A stretch of DNA of 64,000 bases from Bradyrhizobium sp. 186 (GCF_023101685.1 NZ_CP082164.1:3100001-3164000); one strand, 5' to 3'; positions 53,256 through 63,021 are shown, counted from the first letter of the stretch. Notes: generated from the letters alone by a model not told the origin. Made by a program: numbers and translations.

Positions 53256-53338
53256 GAGCATGATCCGGAAAAGTGTGCAGCGGTTTTCCGAAAAGATCAT
53301 GCTCCTTACGATAACCTAAGCGCTGATGGCGCTTTAGG
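53256..53338 (-). repeat. Dispersed palindromic repeat, copy B
   Basis: Read on the minus strand it begins CCTAAAGCGCC at 53338, contains ATCTTTTCGGAAAACCG and ends CTTTTCCGGATCATG, the same plan as copy A. Its first TAA (53336-53334) is the stop codon of the molybdenum hydroxylase large subunit. Confidence 0.8.
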
Positions 53339-55646
53339 CCTCCAATTGCTTGCCGAGCGGAAGGTTGCGGATACGCTTTCCGGTCGCGGCGAAGATGGCG
53401 TTCATTAGCGCCGGCGCGAACGGCGGCACGCCGGGCTCGCCGACGCCGCTCGGCGGCGTGTCGGGCCCGGGCGGCACGATGTAGACGTTGGTCACCAGCG
53501 GGGATTCGTCCATCCTGATGACCTGGAAGTCGTCAAAGTTCTTCTGCTCCACCTTGCCGTCCTTGAAGCTGATCTCGCCATATTTGGCGAGGCTCAAGCC
53601 CATGATTGCCGCGCCCTCGATCTGAGACTCGATGCGCTCGGGGTTGACATAGGTGCCGCAGTCGATCGCGGTGTCGACCCGCGGTACCGTCAGCTTGCCC
53701 TTGTCGTCGACGGCCACCTCGACGATGGTCGCGATGTAGCTGACGAAGCTGCGGTGCACGGCGATGCCGAGGCCGTGGCCCTTGGGCACTTGGCGGCCCC
53801 ATTCGCCCTTCTCTGCGACCAGCTCGACCACCTTGCGCAAGCGTGCGGTGTCGATCGGGTAGCTGTCATAGGGCTCGCCATAGTTCCACATGTCCTTGAC
53901 CGCAGGCTTGACGATCCGCGGGTTTCCGATCAGTGCGAGCAGCGTCTCCTTCTGGTCGCGGCCGGTCGCATGCGCGATTTCGCCGACCATCGACTGCACT
54001 GCAAAAGCGCGTGGGATGTTCGAGACCGAGCGGAACCAGCCGATGCGGGTAAACGCTGCGGCTTCCGGGTTTTCGCAGGAGATGTTGGCGATCTCGAACG
54101 GCATGTCGACGAGCCCCATGCCGAGCTCGAAAGGCGCCTGGTGCTTTGCACCCGCGGCGAAGGTCGAGGCGATGCTCGGGGCCACGCTGCGGTGGCGCCA
54201 GGCGATCACCTTGCCGCTCTTGTCGAGTCCCGCCTCGATCCGCTCGACCGAGACGGTGTGCAGGAAGTCGTGGCGGACGTCGTCCTCACGCGTCCACTGC
54301 ACCTTCACCGGCGCGCCGAGCTCTTTCGACAGTAGCGCCGCCTCCAGTGCGAAGTCGCATTTCGACTTGCGGCCGAAACCGCCGCCGAGCAACGTGACGT
54401 TGACGGTGACGTTACCCTCGGGAATGCCGAGCGTCTTGGCGACGTCCTCGCGGGTGCCGCCCGGGCTCTGCACCGGTGCCCAGATCTCCGCCTTGTCGCC
54501 CTTGACGTCGGCCACTGCGACCGGCGGCTCCATGCTGACATGGGCGAGATGCGGCAGATAATATTCGCCGACGATGATCTTGTCGGCGCCCTTCAGCGCG
54601 GCGTCGGCGTCGCCCTCCTTGCGCAGGACGAGGCCGGGCTTGCGCGAGGCCTCCTCGAGCTCCTTGCGGTAGGCGACCGAGTCGTATTTGCCGTTTGCGC
54701 CGTCGTCCCACGCCAGCTTCAGCGCGTCGCGGCCCTTGATCGCTGCGCCGGTGTTGCGTGCGATCACGGCGACGCCGCCAAGCGGCTGGAATTTCGACGG
54801 CCACGGCCAGCCGCGGACCTGCATCACCTTCTCGACGCCGGAGACCTTCATCGCCTCAGCCGGGTCGAACGAGACCAGCTTGCCGCCGGTCACTGGCGGC
54901 CGCGCGATCACCGCGTATTTCATGCCGGGCAGCCGCACGTCGGCGCCGTAACCCGCCTTGCCGGTGGTGATGTCGTGGAGGTCGACGATGCCGATCTGGC
55001 CCTTGATCAGATAGCGGAAGTCCTTGGGGGCCTTCAGCTTGAGACCCTCGATGCTCGGCACCGATTCCTTGGCGGCGTCCGCAGCGAGCTCGCCGAAGCC
55101 GAGCTTGCGTCCGCTCGCGCTGTGGACGACCTCGTGGTTCACGGCCTTGACCTCGGTCGCCGGCACGCCCCAGCGCTTTGCGGCGGCCTGCTCCAGCATG
55201 GTGCGGGCTGAAGCGCCGATCTGGCGCATCGGGATCAGATAGTGCCGCGTGCTGCGCGAGCCGTCGGTGTCCTGGTTGCCGAATTTGACCTCGTCGCCAT
55301 GGGCCTGCTGTACCTTCACTTTGGACCAGTCGGCTTCCATCTCCTCGGCCACGATCAGCGGCAGGCTGGTACGCACGCCGGTGCCCATCTCGGCACGGTG
55401 GGCGAGGATGGTGACGGTGCCGTCGGGCGCGACCGCGACGAAGACGCGCGGATCGACCACGACCCCATGCGGCATCTTGCCGGCGCCGGTTTCATAGGCA
55501 AAAGCCTGCCGCGACATCACGGGTGCGGCGAGCACGAATCCGCCGGTGATGCCGAGTCCCTTCAGGATGCTGCGGCGCGAGACCTTCTCGACCTTGACGT
55601 TCTTTTCGAAGCCACGGAGCTTGCCGGGATTGTCGATGAAATTCAT
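53334..55646 (-). CDS. Molybdenum hydroxylase large subunit (isoquinoline 1-oxidoreductase/aldehyde oxidase type)
   Basis: A 770-aa molybdopterin subunit with a Tat leader (SRRSILKGLGITGGFVLAAP), so it is probably periplasmic or cofactor-loaded before export. Mo-site blocks are HRAEMGTGVRTSLPLIVAEE, LLGGGFGRKSKCDFALEA, FTRIGWFRSVSNIPRAFA and the catalytic Glu in GVGEPGVPPFAPAL. The substrate may be an N-heterocycle or an aldehyde. It is encoded directly after the [2Fe-2S] subunit, an IorA/IorB order with no FAD subunit, so electrons go to a cytochrome or quinone. Its TAA stop is the first part of repeat copy B. Confidence 0.9.
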   Translation of the reverse strand: MNFIDNPGKLRGFEKNVKVEKVSRRSILKGLGITGGFVLAAPVMSRQAFAYETGAGKMPHGVVVDPRVFVAVAPDGTVTILAHRAEMGTGVRTSLPLIVAEEMEADWSKVKVQQAHGDEVKFGNQDTDGSRSTRHYLIPMRQIGASARTMLEQAAAKRWGVPATEVKAVNHEVVHSASGRKLGFGELAADAAKESVPSIEGLKLKAPKDFRYLIKGQIGIVDLHDITTGKAGYGADVRLPGMKYAVIARPPVTGGKLVSFDPAEAMKVSGVEKVMQVRGWPWPSKFQPLGGVAVIARNTGAAIKGRDALKLAWDDGANGKYDSVAYRKELEEASRKPGLVLRKEGDADAALKGADKIIVGEYYLPHLAHVSMEPPVAVADVKGDKAEIWAPVQSPGGTREDVAKTLGIPEGNVTVNVTLLGGGFGRKSKCDFALEAALLSKELGAPVKVQWTREDDVRHDFLHTVSVERIEAGLDKSGKVIAWRHRSVAPSIASTFAAGAKHQAPFELGMGLVDMPFEIANISCENPEAAAFTRIGWFRSVSNIPRAFAVQSMVGEIAHATGRDQKETLLALIGNPRIVKPAVKDMWNYGEPYDSYPIDTARLRKVVELVAEKGEWGRQVPKGHGLGIAVHRSFVSYIATIVEVAVDDKGKLTVPRVDTAIDCGTYVNPERIESQIEGAAIMGLSLAKYGEISFKDGKVEQKNFDDFQVIRMDESPLVTNVYIVPPGPDTPPSGVGEPGVPPFAPALMNAIFAATGKRIRNLPLGKQLEA

Positions 55647-55647
55647 G

Positions 55648-56100
55648 TCACACCCCCGTCGATGCGAGATGGACCGCGTTCTCGATGCGCTGGTAGCAGC
55701 CGCAGCGGCAGATGTTGCCCGACATCGCCTCGCGAATCTGGTCGTGCGACGGCTTTGGATTGTCCATCAGCAGCGCGGCCGCCTGCATGATCTGGCCGGC
55801 CTGGCAGAAGCCGCATTGGGGAACGTTGACCTGACGCCAGGCCTTCTGGACTGGGTGATCCCCGCTCGGATGCAGCCCCTCGATCGTCGTGACCTCGCGC
55901 CCGGCGACGTCGTTGATCGACGTGATGCAGGCGCGCACGGCCTCCTTGTCGACGATGACCGTGCAGGCGCCGCATAGCGCCTGGCCACAGCCAAACTTGG
56001 TGCCGGTCAGCCCGGCCTCGTCACGCAGGAACCAGAGTAGCGGGAGATCCGGGTCGCCGTCCCAGCTCTGTTCCTGGCCGTTGATCTTCACCTTGATCAT
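55648..56100 (-). CDS. Molybdenum hydroxylase [2Fe-2S] subunit (IorA type)
   Basis: A 150-aa ferredoxin-like subunit carrying two [2Fe-2S] clusters. Cluster II ligands are in [17 protein letters not shown] with one further upstream Cys position of the plant-type site, and cluster I ligands are in [10 protein letters not shown] and [11 protein letters not shown]. It passes electrons from the Mo centre made by the large subunit, whose start lies two bases beyond this stop. No ribosome site stronger than AGCGAGGGACGATC is seen. Length is normal. Confidence 0.92.
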   Translation of the reverse strand: MIKVKINGQEQSWDGDPDLPLLWFLRDEAGLTGTKFGCGQALCGACTVIVDKEAVRACITSINDVAGREVTTIEGLHPSGDHPVQKAWRQVNVPQCGFCQAGQIMQAAALLMDNPKPSHDQIREAMSGNICRCGCYQRIENAVHLASTGV

Positions 56101-56467
56101 GATCGTCCCTCGCTCTTCATAAGCATGTCGATTCAGGATTCGCCGACGTCGGTCGGCGCCGTAGTCCGTGCGTCTCGTTGTCCCGTATCTCGGTCCCGTA
56201 TCTCGCCACTCGTCCCGCGCGGGCAGATCCCGGCGGAGGGCGATGATGCAAAGCGCGATGTTCGGATGTGCTCGATACCTCCCCTTTTGTTCTTAATTAA
56301 TTGAACTGCGCGCGGTATCGTGACGCCCCCGATCGTATCAGGGATCGAGGCGGCCCGGCGTTCACAGCCGGGTGTTCTTGACGTGAACAGATTGCATCTG
56401 GGGTTTGTCAAAAGCAGGGCGCGCCGAGACGTCGCGTACTTTGCACGACCGCAACGGCGTCCTGACG
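56101..56467. other. Intergenic stretch with a tandem 13-bp repeat
   Basis: Bases 56101-56751 contain no gene I can support. GTCCCGTATCTCG is repeated without gap at 56180-56192 and 56193-56205, upstream of the molybdenum hydroxylase genes, where it could be a regulator site. Further on is an AT-rich patch (TTCTTAATTAATTGAAC near 56290-56306), a possible promoter. The terminator at 56468-56506 follows. Confidence 0.4.
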
Positions 56468-56506
56468 AAAAAAAGCTTCGTCCGCCAGAGACTGTGCGGA
56501 CGAAGC
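56468..56506 (-). terminator. Intrinsic terminator downstream of gfa
   Basis: GCTTCGTCCGC and GCGGACGAAGC form an 11-bp perfect stem with a ten-base loop (56475-56506). On the minus strand it is followed by seven T (56474-56468). It would end the xoxF-cytochrome-adhC-gfa transcript about 245 bases after gfa. Confidence 0.75.
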
Positions 56507-56751
56507 AGGATGCCTCAGTCGAGGGAGGGAGAAACGCAGGGCGCGCGCTTCAAAGCGGAAGTTGGCGACACTGCGCAGTCATTCAGAGACCAGGACTGAG
56601 GGAGCCGACGATTCTCGCAAGTCCATCAGGAGCGAGGGGCCGGTATCGTCGCCATCATCCGGAAGCCGCGCCCATCCAGCTCGCTGGCGATGTCGGGGCC
56701 AGCGAGCGGACGGGGCGAAGGTCTAGCGGCCTTGTCAGGCAGCCTTGATGC

Positions 56752-57315
56752 TCAAGCGGCCTTGGCTTTCGCCACGTGGGTCGCGATTGCGTCCATCAAC
56801 GCCGGCGACAGGCAGTCATAGGGCTCGAGCCCGAGCTCCTTGAACCGGGATCGTATTCCCGCCATCTGCTCCGGCTTCACACCCGATTCGATCACCGAGG
56901 AGACGAAGGCGGCGAATTGCGGCGCCGCTGAGCCCTGCTCCTGGAACAGTTCGGCGTGGATGAAGTCGAGGCCGTAGAACGGATGGTTCTTGTTCTCGAT
57001 GCGGCCGTACATGTGCGTGCCGCAGGCCTTGCAGGCGTGGCGCTGGATCACTGCCGAGGCATCGACGATCTGAAGCTTGTCGCCGTTCTCGAGCACGGTG
57101 ACGTTCTGGCGTGGCACCACGGCCACGACCGAGAAAATCGCGCCCTGCGGTTTCCAGCACTTGGTGCAGCCGCACGCGTGATTGTGGGCGACGTCGCCCT
57201 TGATGCCGACCTTGACCTGATGGTCCTTGCATTTGCAGGCCAGCGTGCCGCCGGCAAAACTGCCGCTGCCCTGTTTGATGCCGTTGTCGATCGAGGGGTG
57301 GAGTGCAACAGTCAT
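56752..57315 (-). CDS. gfa: Gfa, S-(hydroxymethyl)glutathione synthase (formaldehyde-activating)
   Basis: A 187-aa zinc protein that speeds condensation of formaldehyde with glutathione. Zinc ligands lie in [25 protein letters not shown] and [14 protein letters not shown], the family pattern, and the length is normal. It lies 31 bases after adhC on the same strand and directly serves it, since AdhC oxidises the product. Together with xoxF upstream this completes methanol to S-formylglutathione. Confidence 0.95.
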   Translation of the reverse strand: MTVALHPSIDNGIKQGSGSFAGGTLACKCKDHQVKVGIKGDVAHNHACGCTKCWKPQGAIFSVVAVVPRQNVTVLENGDKLQIVDASAVIQRHACKACGTHMYGRIENKNHPFYGLDFIHAELFQEQGSAAPQFAAFVSSVIESGVKPEQMAGIRSRFKELGLEPYDCLSPALMDAIATHVAKAKAA

Positions 57316-57346
57316 GGGTCGATCCTCCTTGGGTGTGACGGTTAAG

Positions 57347-58456
57347 CTAGAACACGACGACTGAACGGATGGATTTGCCCTCGTGCATCAGGTCGAAGCC
57401 TTTGTTGATGTCTTCGAGCTTGAGCGTGTGGGTGATCATCGGATCGATCTGGATCTTTCCGTTCATGTACCAGTCGACGATCTTCGGCACGTCGGTGCGG
57501 CCGCGCGCACCGCCGAAGGCAGTACCGCGCCAGTTGCGTCCCGTGACGAGCTGGAACGGGCGGGTGGCGATCTCCTTGCCGGATTCCGCAACGCCGATGA
57601 TGATGGAAGTGCCCCAGCCGCGATGGCAGGCTTCCAGCGCCTGGCGCATCACCGTGGTGTTGCCGGTGCAGTCGAAAGTGTAATCGGCGCCGCCGTCGGT
57701 GAGGTTGACAAGGTGCGGGACGATGTCGCCGGTGATCTTCTTGGGATTGACGAAATCGGTCATGCCGAACCTGCGCCCCCATTCCTCCTTGGAGTCGTTG
57801 ATGTCGACGCCGATGATCTTATCGGCGCCGGCCATCTTGGCGCCCTGGATCACGTTGAGCCCGATGCCGCCAAGCCCGAACACGACCACGTTTGAGCCTG
57901 GCGTGACCTTGGCGGTATTGACGACGGCACCGACGCCCGTGGTGACGCCGCAGCCGATGTAGCAGCTCTTGTCGAACGGCGCGTCCTCGCGGATCTTCGC
58001 CACCGCGATCTCCGGCAGCACCGTGAAGTTCGAGAAGGTCGAGCAGCCCATGTAGTGATAGATCGGCTTGCCCTTGTAGGAGAAGCGGCTGGTGCCGTCG
58101 GGCATCACGCCCTTGCCCTGCGTCGCACGGATCGCGGTGCAGAGATTGGTCTTCTGGCTCAGGCAGCTTTTGCACTGCCGGCATTCCGGCGTGTAGAGCG
58201 GAATGACGTGGTCGCCCGGCTTCACCGAGGTCACGCCCGCGCCGATCTCGCGGATGATGCCGGCGCCCTCATGTCCCAGGATCGACGGGAAGATTCCCTC
58301 GCTGTCGAAGCCGTCGAGCGTGTAGGCGTCGGTATGGCAGATGCCCGTCGCCTTGATTTCGACCAGGACTTCGCCGGCCTTCGGTCCTTCCAGATCGACT
58401 TCGACGATCTCGAGCGGTTTTTTCGCCTCGAAGGCGACGGCGGCACGTGTCTTCAT
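57347..58456 (-). CDS. adhC: S-(hydroxymethyl)glutathione dehydrogenase (class III alcohol dehydrogenase)
   Basis: A 369-aa zinc alcohol dehydrogenase oxidising S-hydroxymethylglutathione to S-formylglutathione. The catalytic zinc site is [12 protein letters not shown] and [12 protein letters not shown], and the structural zinc has four Cys in [19 protein letters not shown]. The coenzyme site is [21 protein letters not shown] six bases before ATG 58456 fixes the start; an in-frame codon at 58489 is rejected. It lies between the cytochrome gene and gfa. S-formylglutathione hydrolase is not in the window. Confidence 0.96.
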   Translation of the reverse strand: MKTRAAVAFEAKKPLEIVEVDLEGPKAGEVLVEIKATGICHTDAYTLDGFDSEGIFPSILGHEGAGIIREIGAGVTSVKPGDHVIPLYTPECRQCKSCLSQKTNLCTAIRATQGKGVMPDGTSRFSYKGKPIYHYMGCSTFSNFTVLPEIAVAKIREDAPFDKSCYIGCGVTTGVGAVVNTAKVTPGSNVVVFGLGGIGLNVIQGAKMAGADKIIGVDINDSKEEWGRRFGMTDFVNPKKITGDIVPHLVNLTDGGADYTFDCTGNTTVMRQALEACHRGWGTSIIIGVAESGKEIATRPFQLVTGRNWRGTAFGGARGRTDVPKIVDWYMNGKIQIDPMITHTLKLEDINKGFDLMHEGKSIRSVVVF

Positions 58457-58518
58457 CGTAGACTCCTCATATTCTCCTGGAGACGCCAAGAACTAAATCT
58501 GGCCGTAACTCCGGACGT

Positions 58519-59040
58519 TCACTTCTTGCCCATGCAGGAATCTTCCGTTTCCGTATAGGCCTTCGTCTTGTCTTCGTGCTTGCCGGGGCGTGCGCGGCCC
58601 CAGGCCTCGTTGGCGCGGGCACGCAGATAGACGTAGAGATCGTCCATGTAGCAGGCGACATTCGGATTGTCGCCGAACGCCGGCATCACGTTCTCCGCGG
58701 CGGTGGAGATGTTCTTGCGGCCCGAGGCGACGACGCCGAGAAAATCGGCATAGCTCATGGTCTTGAGCGAGTCCTTCAGCGCCGGTGCGTAGGTGGAGCC
58801 CATTCCATCCGGGCCATGGCACACATGGCAGTCTGAGTGATAGCGGCGGTATCCGGAATAGGAGTACCAGTCCACGTTTCCGTCGGCCGAGACCTTGTAG
58901 GTCGGGTTGCCCTCCTTATCGACCCATTCGCCGCTTTCGTTCTGCTTGACGGCAGTCGGGTCGCCCGAGCCGTCCGCGACAGCAATTCCTCCAGACGCAA
59001 CGAAGACCATCGCAGCAATGACAGAGCAGATTTTACGCAA
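58519..59040 (-). CDS. xoxG: c-type cytochrome, XoxG-like electron acceptor
   Basis: A 173-aa periplasmic monoheme cytochrome c. Signal peptide MRKICSVIAAMVFVASGGIAVA, heme site CHVCH at 71-75 and a likely axial Met in ENVMPAFGDNP. The segment between signal peptide and heme (ESGEWVDKEGNPTYKVSADG) is typical of cytochromes encoded beside xoxF. It should take electrons from XoxF and pass them to an oxidase. It starts 79 bases after xoxF on the same strand. A XoxJ-like partner is not seen next to it. Confidence 0.88.
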   Translation of the reverse strand: MRKICSVIAAMVFVASGGIAVADGSGDPTAVKQNESGEWVDKEGNPTYKVSADGNVDWYSYSGYRRYHSDCHVCHGPDGMGSTYAPALKDSLKTMSYADFLGVVASGRKNISTAAENVMPAFGDNPNVACYMDDLYVYLRARANEAWGRARPGKHEDKTKAYTETEDSCMGKK

Positions 59041-59119
59041 GAGATTTTCCTCGGGGCGTTCGGTGGAGACGAGCCGGCGCGTGGAGCTGATCCACGCGCC
59101 GGGACGATACGGGCTGAGG

Positions 59120-60928
59120 CTAGTTCGCCGGCAGCGAGAACACGGTCAGCGTGCCGCCGAGAGCCGTGTAGTTGCTCAGCGCTGCATAGCCACCGACTGC
59201 GCCGAGACCGGCGGTCGGATCGGTCAGGCCTGCCGCCAGACCGATGCCGGCCCAGCCGCCCACGCCGGAGAGCACTGCGACATACTGCTTGCCGCCGTTC
59301 TCATAGGTCGTGACGTTGCCGATGATGCCGGAAGGAGTCTTGAACTTGTAGAGCTCCTTGCCGGTCTTGGCGTCGACCGCCTTCAGGTAGCCTTCGAGCG
59401 TGCCGTAGAACACCACGCCGCCACCGGTTGCGAGCGCGCCCGACCAGACCGAGAACTGCTCCTTGTTCGACCAGACGATCTTGCCGGTCTTGCCGTCCCA
59501 GGCGATGAAATTGCCCATGTGGCTTTCACCCTGCGGGGGATACATCGAGAGCGTCGCACCCACATAAGGCTGGCCCGCGGTGTAGCTCACCTTGAACGGC
59601 TCGTAGTCCATGCAGACGTGGTTGGTCGGAACGTAGAACAGCTGCGTGTCCGGCGAGTAGGCCGCCGGCTGCTCGTCCTTGGTGCCGAGCGCGGCCGGGC
59701 AGATGCCCTTCACGTTGTGGTCCTCGCCCGCCTTGTCGGTCGAAGCTGCGTCGAGCACCTTCGGACGGCCGTAGGTCGGCGAGCTCTTGTCCATGTCGAC
59801 GCCGGAGGTCCAGTTCACCTTCGGATCGTACTTCTCGGCGACCAGCAACTCGCCGGTAACGCGATCGAGCGTATAGCCAAGGCCGTTGCGATCGAAATGC
59901 GTCAACAGCTTGCGCGGCGCGCCGCCGATCGTTTGATCGCTGAGGATCATCTCGTTGACGCCGTCGTAATCCCATTCGTCATGGGGCGTCATCTGATAGA
60001 CCCACTTGGCCGCGCCGGTGTCCGGATTGCGCGCCCAGATCGTCATCGACCATTTGTTGTCGCCCGGACGCTGCTTCGGGTTCCAGGTCGAGGGGTTGCC
60101 CGATCCGTAGTAGACTAGGTTCAGTTCGGGATCGTAGGAGATCCAGCCCCATGTGGCGCCGCCACCGATCTTCCACTGATCGCCTTGCCAGGTCTTGAGG
60201 CTGGAGTCCTTGCCTATCGGCTTGCCGAGCGCGGTGGTCTTCTCGCCGTCGACCAGAAGCTGGTCATCCGGCCCTTCCGAATACCCGCGCCAGGCCAGCT
60301 TGCCGGTCTTGATGTCGTAGGCCGACATATGAGCTTGAACGCCGAACTCGCCGCCGGAAATGCCGATCAGCACTTTGTCCTTGACGACCAGCGGCGCCGA
60401 AGTGCCGGTCTCGCCCTTGCCGGGATCGCCATTCTTCGCGGTCCATGCAACCTGACCGGTCTTGGCGTCGAGGGCGACGAGGGTCGTGTCGGCCTGATGC
60501 AGGAAGATCTTGCCGTCGCCATAGGCGACGCCGCGATTGACGGTGTCGCAGCACATCACCGGAATGACGTTCGGATCCTGCTTGGGTTCATACCTCCAGA
60601 CGATCTTGTTCTCCTGCGAAAGGTCAATAGCGTAGACCTTGTTCGGGAAAGGCGTGTGCACGTACATGATGTTGCCGACGATCAGCGGTCCGCCTTCGTG
60701 GCCGCGCAGCACGCCGGTCGAGAAGGTCCAGGCGACCTGGAGCTTGCCGACATTTTGTGCGTTGATCTGGTTCAGCTTGGAAAAGCGGGTATTGGCATAA
60801 TCGCCCGCCGGCATCACCCAGTCTTTCGGGTTCTGCGCCATCTTGCTCAGCTCGTCATTGGCTGAAGCGCTGCCGACAGCGAGAGCCGCCGCGGAGCCAA
60901 GAAAGGTCGCCAGTAGCACCTTGCGCAT
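59120..60928 (-). CDS. xoxF: XoxF, lanthanide-dependent methanol dehydrogenase
   Basis: A 602-aa periplasmic PQQ enzyme oxidising methanol, to formaldehyde or formate. Signal peptide ends near SASA at residue 23. Cys126-Cys127 in VMCCDTV form the vicinal disulfide. Active-site residues are Glu194 in SGGEFG, Asn278 in GSGNPSTW and Asp320-Tyr321-Asp322 in [11 protein letters not shown]; Asp322 is the lanthanide-specific ligand. GGAGG seven bases before ATG 60928 selects this start over ATG 60934, which is too close. It leads xoxF-cytochrome-adhC-gfa. Expression probably depends on lanthanides and on the divergent AraC regulator. Confidence 0.96.
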   Translation of the reverse strand: MRKVLLATFLGSAAALAVGSASANDELSKMAQNPKDWVMPAGDYANTRFSKLNQINAQNVGKLQVAWTFSTGVLRGHEGGPLIVGNIMYVHTPFPNKVYAIDLSQENKIVWRYEPKQDPNVIPVMCCDTVNRGVAYGDGKIFLHQADTTLVALDAKTGQVAWTAKNGDPGKGETGTSAPLVVKDKVLIGISGGEFGVQAHMSAYDIKTGKLAWRGYSEGPDDQLLVDGEKTTALGKPIGKDSSLKTWQGDQWKIGGGATWGWISYDPELNLVYYGSGNPSTWNPKQRPGDNKWSMTIWARNPDTGAAKWVYQMTPHDEWDYDGVNEMILSDQTIGGAPRKLLTHFDRNGLGYTLDRVTGELLVAEKYDPKVNWTSGVDMDKSSPTYGRPKVLDAASTDKAGEDHNVKGICPAALGTKDEQPAAYSPDTQLFYVPTNHVCMDYEPFKVSYTAGQPYVGATLSMYPPQGESHMGNFIAWDGKTGKIVWSNKEQFSVWSGALATGGGVVFYGTLEGYLKAVDAKTGKELYKFKTPSGIIGNVTTYENGGKQYVAVLSGVGGWAGIGLAAGLTDPTAGLGAVGGYAALSNYTALGGTLTVFSLPAN

Positions 60929-61443
60929 AGTCATTCCTCCGTTGATCTCGTTTTATTGTTTCCGAAGCATTGCTTAATCGCCGGGCTTTGCGTCCAGCGT
61001 CTGCTCGTGCAGGGCGGTCACGATTGGGACCAGAAACGATGCTGTGCTGTTTCCTCCTCCGGATGAGAGCTACAGGTCCGCGTGCAGGAGCGGCCCGTTC
61101 TTATTGTTCCTGCCGTAATTCCTAACGACTTCGCCATCGGGAAACTTGCCCAAGAGAGAAGGCGGTTTGCTCGACAGCGCACGGACGTGAAGTTTTTGAT
61201 TTTGCAGTAGCGAATTCAGCGGCTTCCACATCGCTTGGCGCCGCACTCAATGGGTCAGGTTCCCCTTGACGGCGGTGCAACTAAGGCGGAGGATTAAGTT
61301 TCAAGGGTGGCAATGGAACGATGGCGCACGTTCCAAAAGACCGCCCAAATTTGAGGTAAACGTCACGCAATCATGGCTGAGGGCTCCGGCAGCGCTGGTC
61401 GCGATTCGCGTCGAATCTCCGGATCAAGGCAGTGGCTGGATTA
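60929..61443. promoter_or_regulatory. Divergent promoter region between xoxF and AraC gene
   Basis: About 515 bases without a supported gene. It must hold the promoters of xoxF and, on the other strand, the AraC gene. I see no clean palindrome or direct repeat that would mark an operator. Length is generous for two promoters, so upstream activator sites are likely. Confidence 0.5.
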
Positions 61444-62412
61444 ATGTCCGACACAATTCACACGCTCTCGACGACCGGAATGACGCCGAAGCGTCAGATC
61501 CAGAGCTGGATCGACGGGCTGACGAGCCTGTGTGGACATTTCGACGTCGATCCGCTGGAGGCGTCCTCGCTGGAAGGCCGCATCGACTACACTACCGTTT
61601 CGCGCCTCAAGCTCTGCCAGATCGAGGTCAGCCAACATCGCATCGCGCACACGCTGGCGCGCGCGAAGGCCAACGAGCATCCCTACATCAAGATCCACTT
61701 CCAGACCTACGGCGTGTCCTATTTCGAGCAGGAGGGCCGCCACATCGAGCTGAACCCGGGCGACATCATCGCCTACGACGTCTCCTGTCCGCATTCGATC
61801 ATCAGCCCCGCCTTCACGCGCCACGACGTGGTGATCGTGCCGAAGGCGCTGCTGCGCGACCGCGGATTCCCGTCGCAACGGATGCCCGCCTGCAAGCTGT
61901 CGTCGCGCACGGGGACGGGGCGGATCGCTCATGATTTCGTCCATGCCACGTTCGACGAAGCGGCAAAGCTGTCGGCGAACAGCGCGGTCGGTGTCGCCGA
62001 TTCGCTGATCGATCTGCTGCTGTTGCCGCTGCGCGAGGCCGACACGATGCTCGATCGCGTCGGGCCGGAGGCGATGTATGTGCGTGCCCAATTTTTCATC
62101 CGCGAGCACCTGCGCGATCCGGATCTGTGCATCGACGAGATTTCCACCGAGCTCGGCTGCTCCAAGCGCTATCTACACATGCTGTTCTCCGAGCGCGGCA
62201 CCACGGTGAGCGATTACATCTGGCAAGCGCGCCTTCAGAACTGCCGCCAGGAGCTCGAGGCCCACGCCGGCAAGACCATCACCGATGTCGCGTTCTCCTG
62301 GGGCTTCTCCAGCTCATCGCATTTCAGCCGGGTGTTCCGGAAATATTTCGGCGTGGTGCCGTCCTCGATCCACAAGGGGCAGCAGGGCGCCGCTGCCGTG
62401 GACAAGCACTAA
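61444..62412 (+). CDS. AraC-family transcriptional activator, divergent from xoxF
   Basis: A 322-aa AraC/XylS regulator. The N-terminal half is a cupin-like AraC_binding_2 domain (HIAHTLARAKANEHPYIKIHF type sequence, RHIELNPGDIIAYDVSCPHS). The C-terminal two helix-turn-helix motifs include LCIDEISTELGCSKRYLHMLF and TITDVAFSWGFSSSSHFSRVFRKYFG. Position opposite xoxF makes it the best local candidate to regulate methanol oxidation. ATG 61444 is preferred over a GTG at 61432. The stop codon TAA is formed by the first bases of repeat copy C. Confidence 0.88.
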   Translation: MSDTIHTLSTTGMTPKRQIQSWIDGLTSLCGHFDVDPLEASSLEGRIDYTTVSRLKLCQIEVSQHRIAHTLARAKANEHPYIKIHFQTYGVSYFEQEGRHIELNPGDIIAYDVSCPHSIISPAFTRHDVVIVPKALLRDRGFPSQRMPACKLSSRTGTGRIAHDFVHATFDEAAKLSANSAVGVADSLIDLLLLPLREADTMLDRVGPEAMYVRAQFFIREHLRDPDLCIDEISTELGCSKRYLHMLFSERGTTVSDYIWQARLQNCRQELEAHAGKTITDVAFSWGFSSSSHFSRVFRKYFGVVPSSIHKGQQGAAAVDKH

Positions 62413-62540
62413 AGCGCGATGAGATTGGGATGAAACGTCATCGCGCTTCAGGTGATGGTTTGAGCATGGTCTCCGCGCAAACGCGTTCCGCGTTTGTCGC
62501 GAGAGAAAACTGCTACGCACTTTTCCGGATCACGATCTAG
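62409..62540 (+). repeat. Dispersed palindromic repeat, copy C
   Basis: Starts CTAAAGCGCGATGAG at 62409, has the opposing arm TCATCGCGCTTCAGG, an extra AACGCGTTCCGCGTTT palindrome in the middle, and ends CTTTTCCGGATCACGATCT. It is the longest of the three copies. Its TAA at 62410-62412 is the stop codon of the AraC gene. Confidence 0.85.
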
Positions 62541-62595
62541 GCGAGAGTCGCGCTGCGGCTCATCATGGATCGCTTGTGGTCGGCGCGCGATTCCC

Positions 62596-63021
62596 TCACG
62601 TCGTTGTGGCAACGTAGGGAATGCTGGCCAAGAGAGCGGCGATCAGGACCGCGTTGCACAGCATTCCGCCCCAATGCAGCCGGCGCAGCCGGTACAGCGC
62701 ATCGGCATCGCCCGCATCCCTGGCGCTGAGCTGGTCATCCATCTGTCGCATGAACCAGCGGCGTCCCCAGATCGCGAAGGCCGCAATCAGGCCGACGCCT
62801 GCCGCGAAAAGCGGATGACCGGCCACGATGAAAGCCATCGCCCCGACGACGCCGGCAACGCTCATCATCCGGAAATGGGCGTTGAACATCCCGCGCAACA
62901 GCTGGGTGACAGGCTGGATGTCGAGCTTCACCAGCAGGAAGGCCGGCGAGGCCAGCAAGAAATAGCCCATCGGGAAGAGCAGGATGACCATGGCGGCTAC
63001 GGCAGCGGCATTAGGTCTCAT
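62596..63021 (-). CDS. Small four-helix membrane protein of unknown function
   Basis: A 141-aa protein with about four hydrophobic helices: MVILLFPMGYFLLASPAFLLV, SVAGVVGAMAFIVAGHPLFA, GVGLIAAFAIWGRRW and LCNAVLIAALLASIPYVA. A charged cytoplasmic loop (MRQMDDQLSARDAGDADALYRLRRLHW) separates the last two. I cannot name the family. AAAGG eight bases before ATG 63021 supports the start over in-frame codons at 63072. It is isolated between repeat copy C and the partial binding-protein gene. Confidence 0.65.
   Translation of the reverse strand: MRPNAAAVAAMVILLFPMGYFLLASPAFLLVKLDIQPVTQLLRGMFNAHFRMMSVAGVVGAMAFIVAGHPLFAAGVGLIAAFAIWGRRWFMRQMDDQLSARDAGDADALYRLRRLHWGGMLCNAVLIAALLASIPYVATTT

Noticed and set aside
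56133..56411. Possible 92-codon minus-strand gene upstream of the molybdenum hydroxylase
   Set aside because: It is built over the tandem 13-bp repeat and contains no motif or credible start.
56320..56748. Possible 142-codon gene in the gap before gfa
   Set aside because: It runs across the terminator hairpin, has no ribosome site and no protein-like pattern.
60929..61443. Operator palindrome in the xoxF-AraC gap
   Set aside because: Only short weak dyads around GCAGGAGC and GTTCCTGC were found, with mismatched spacing, too poor to report as a site.
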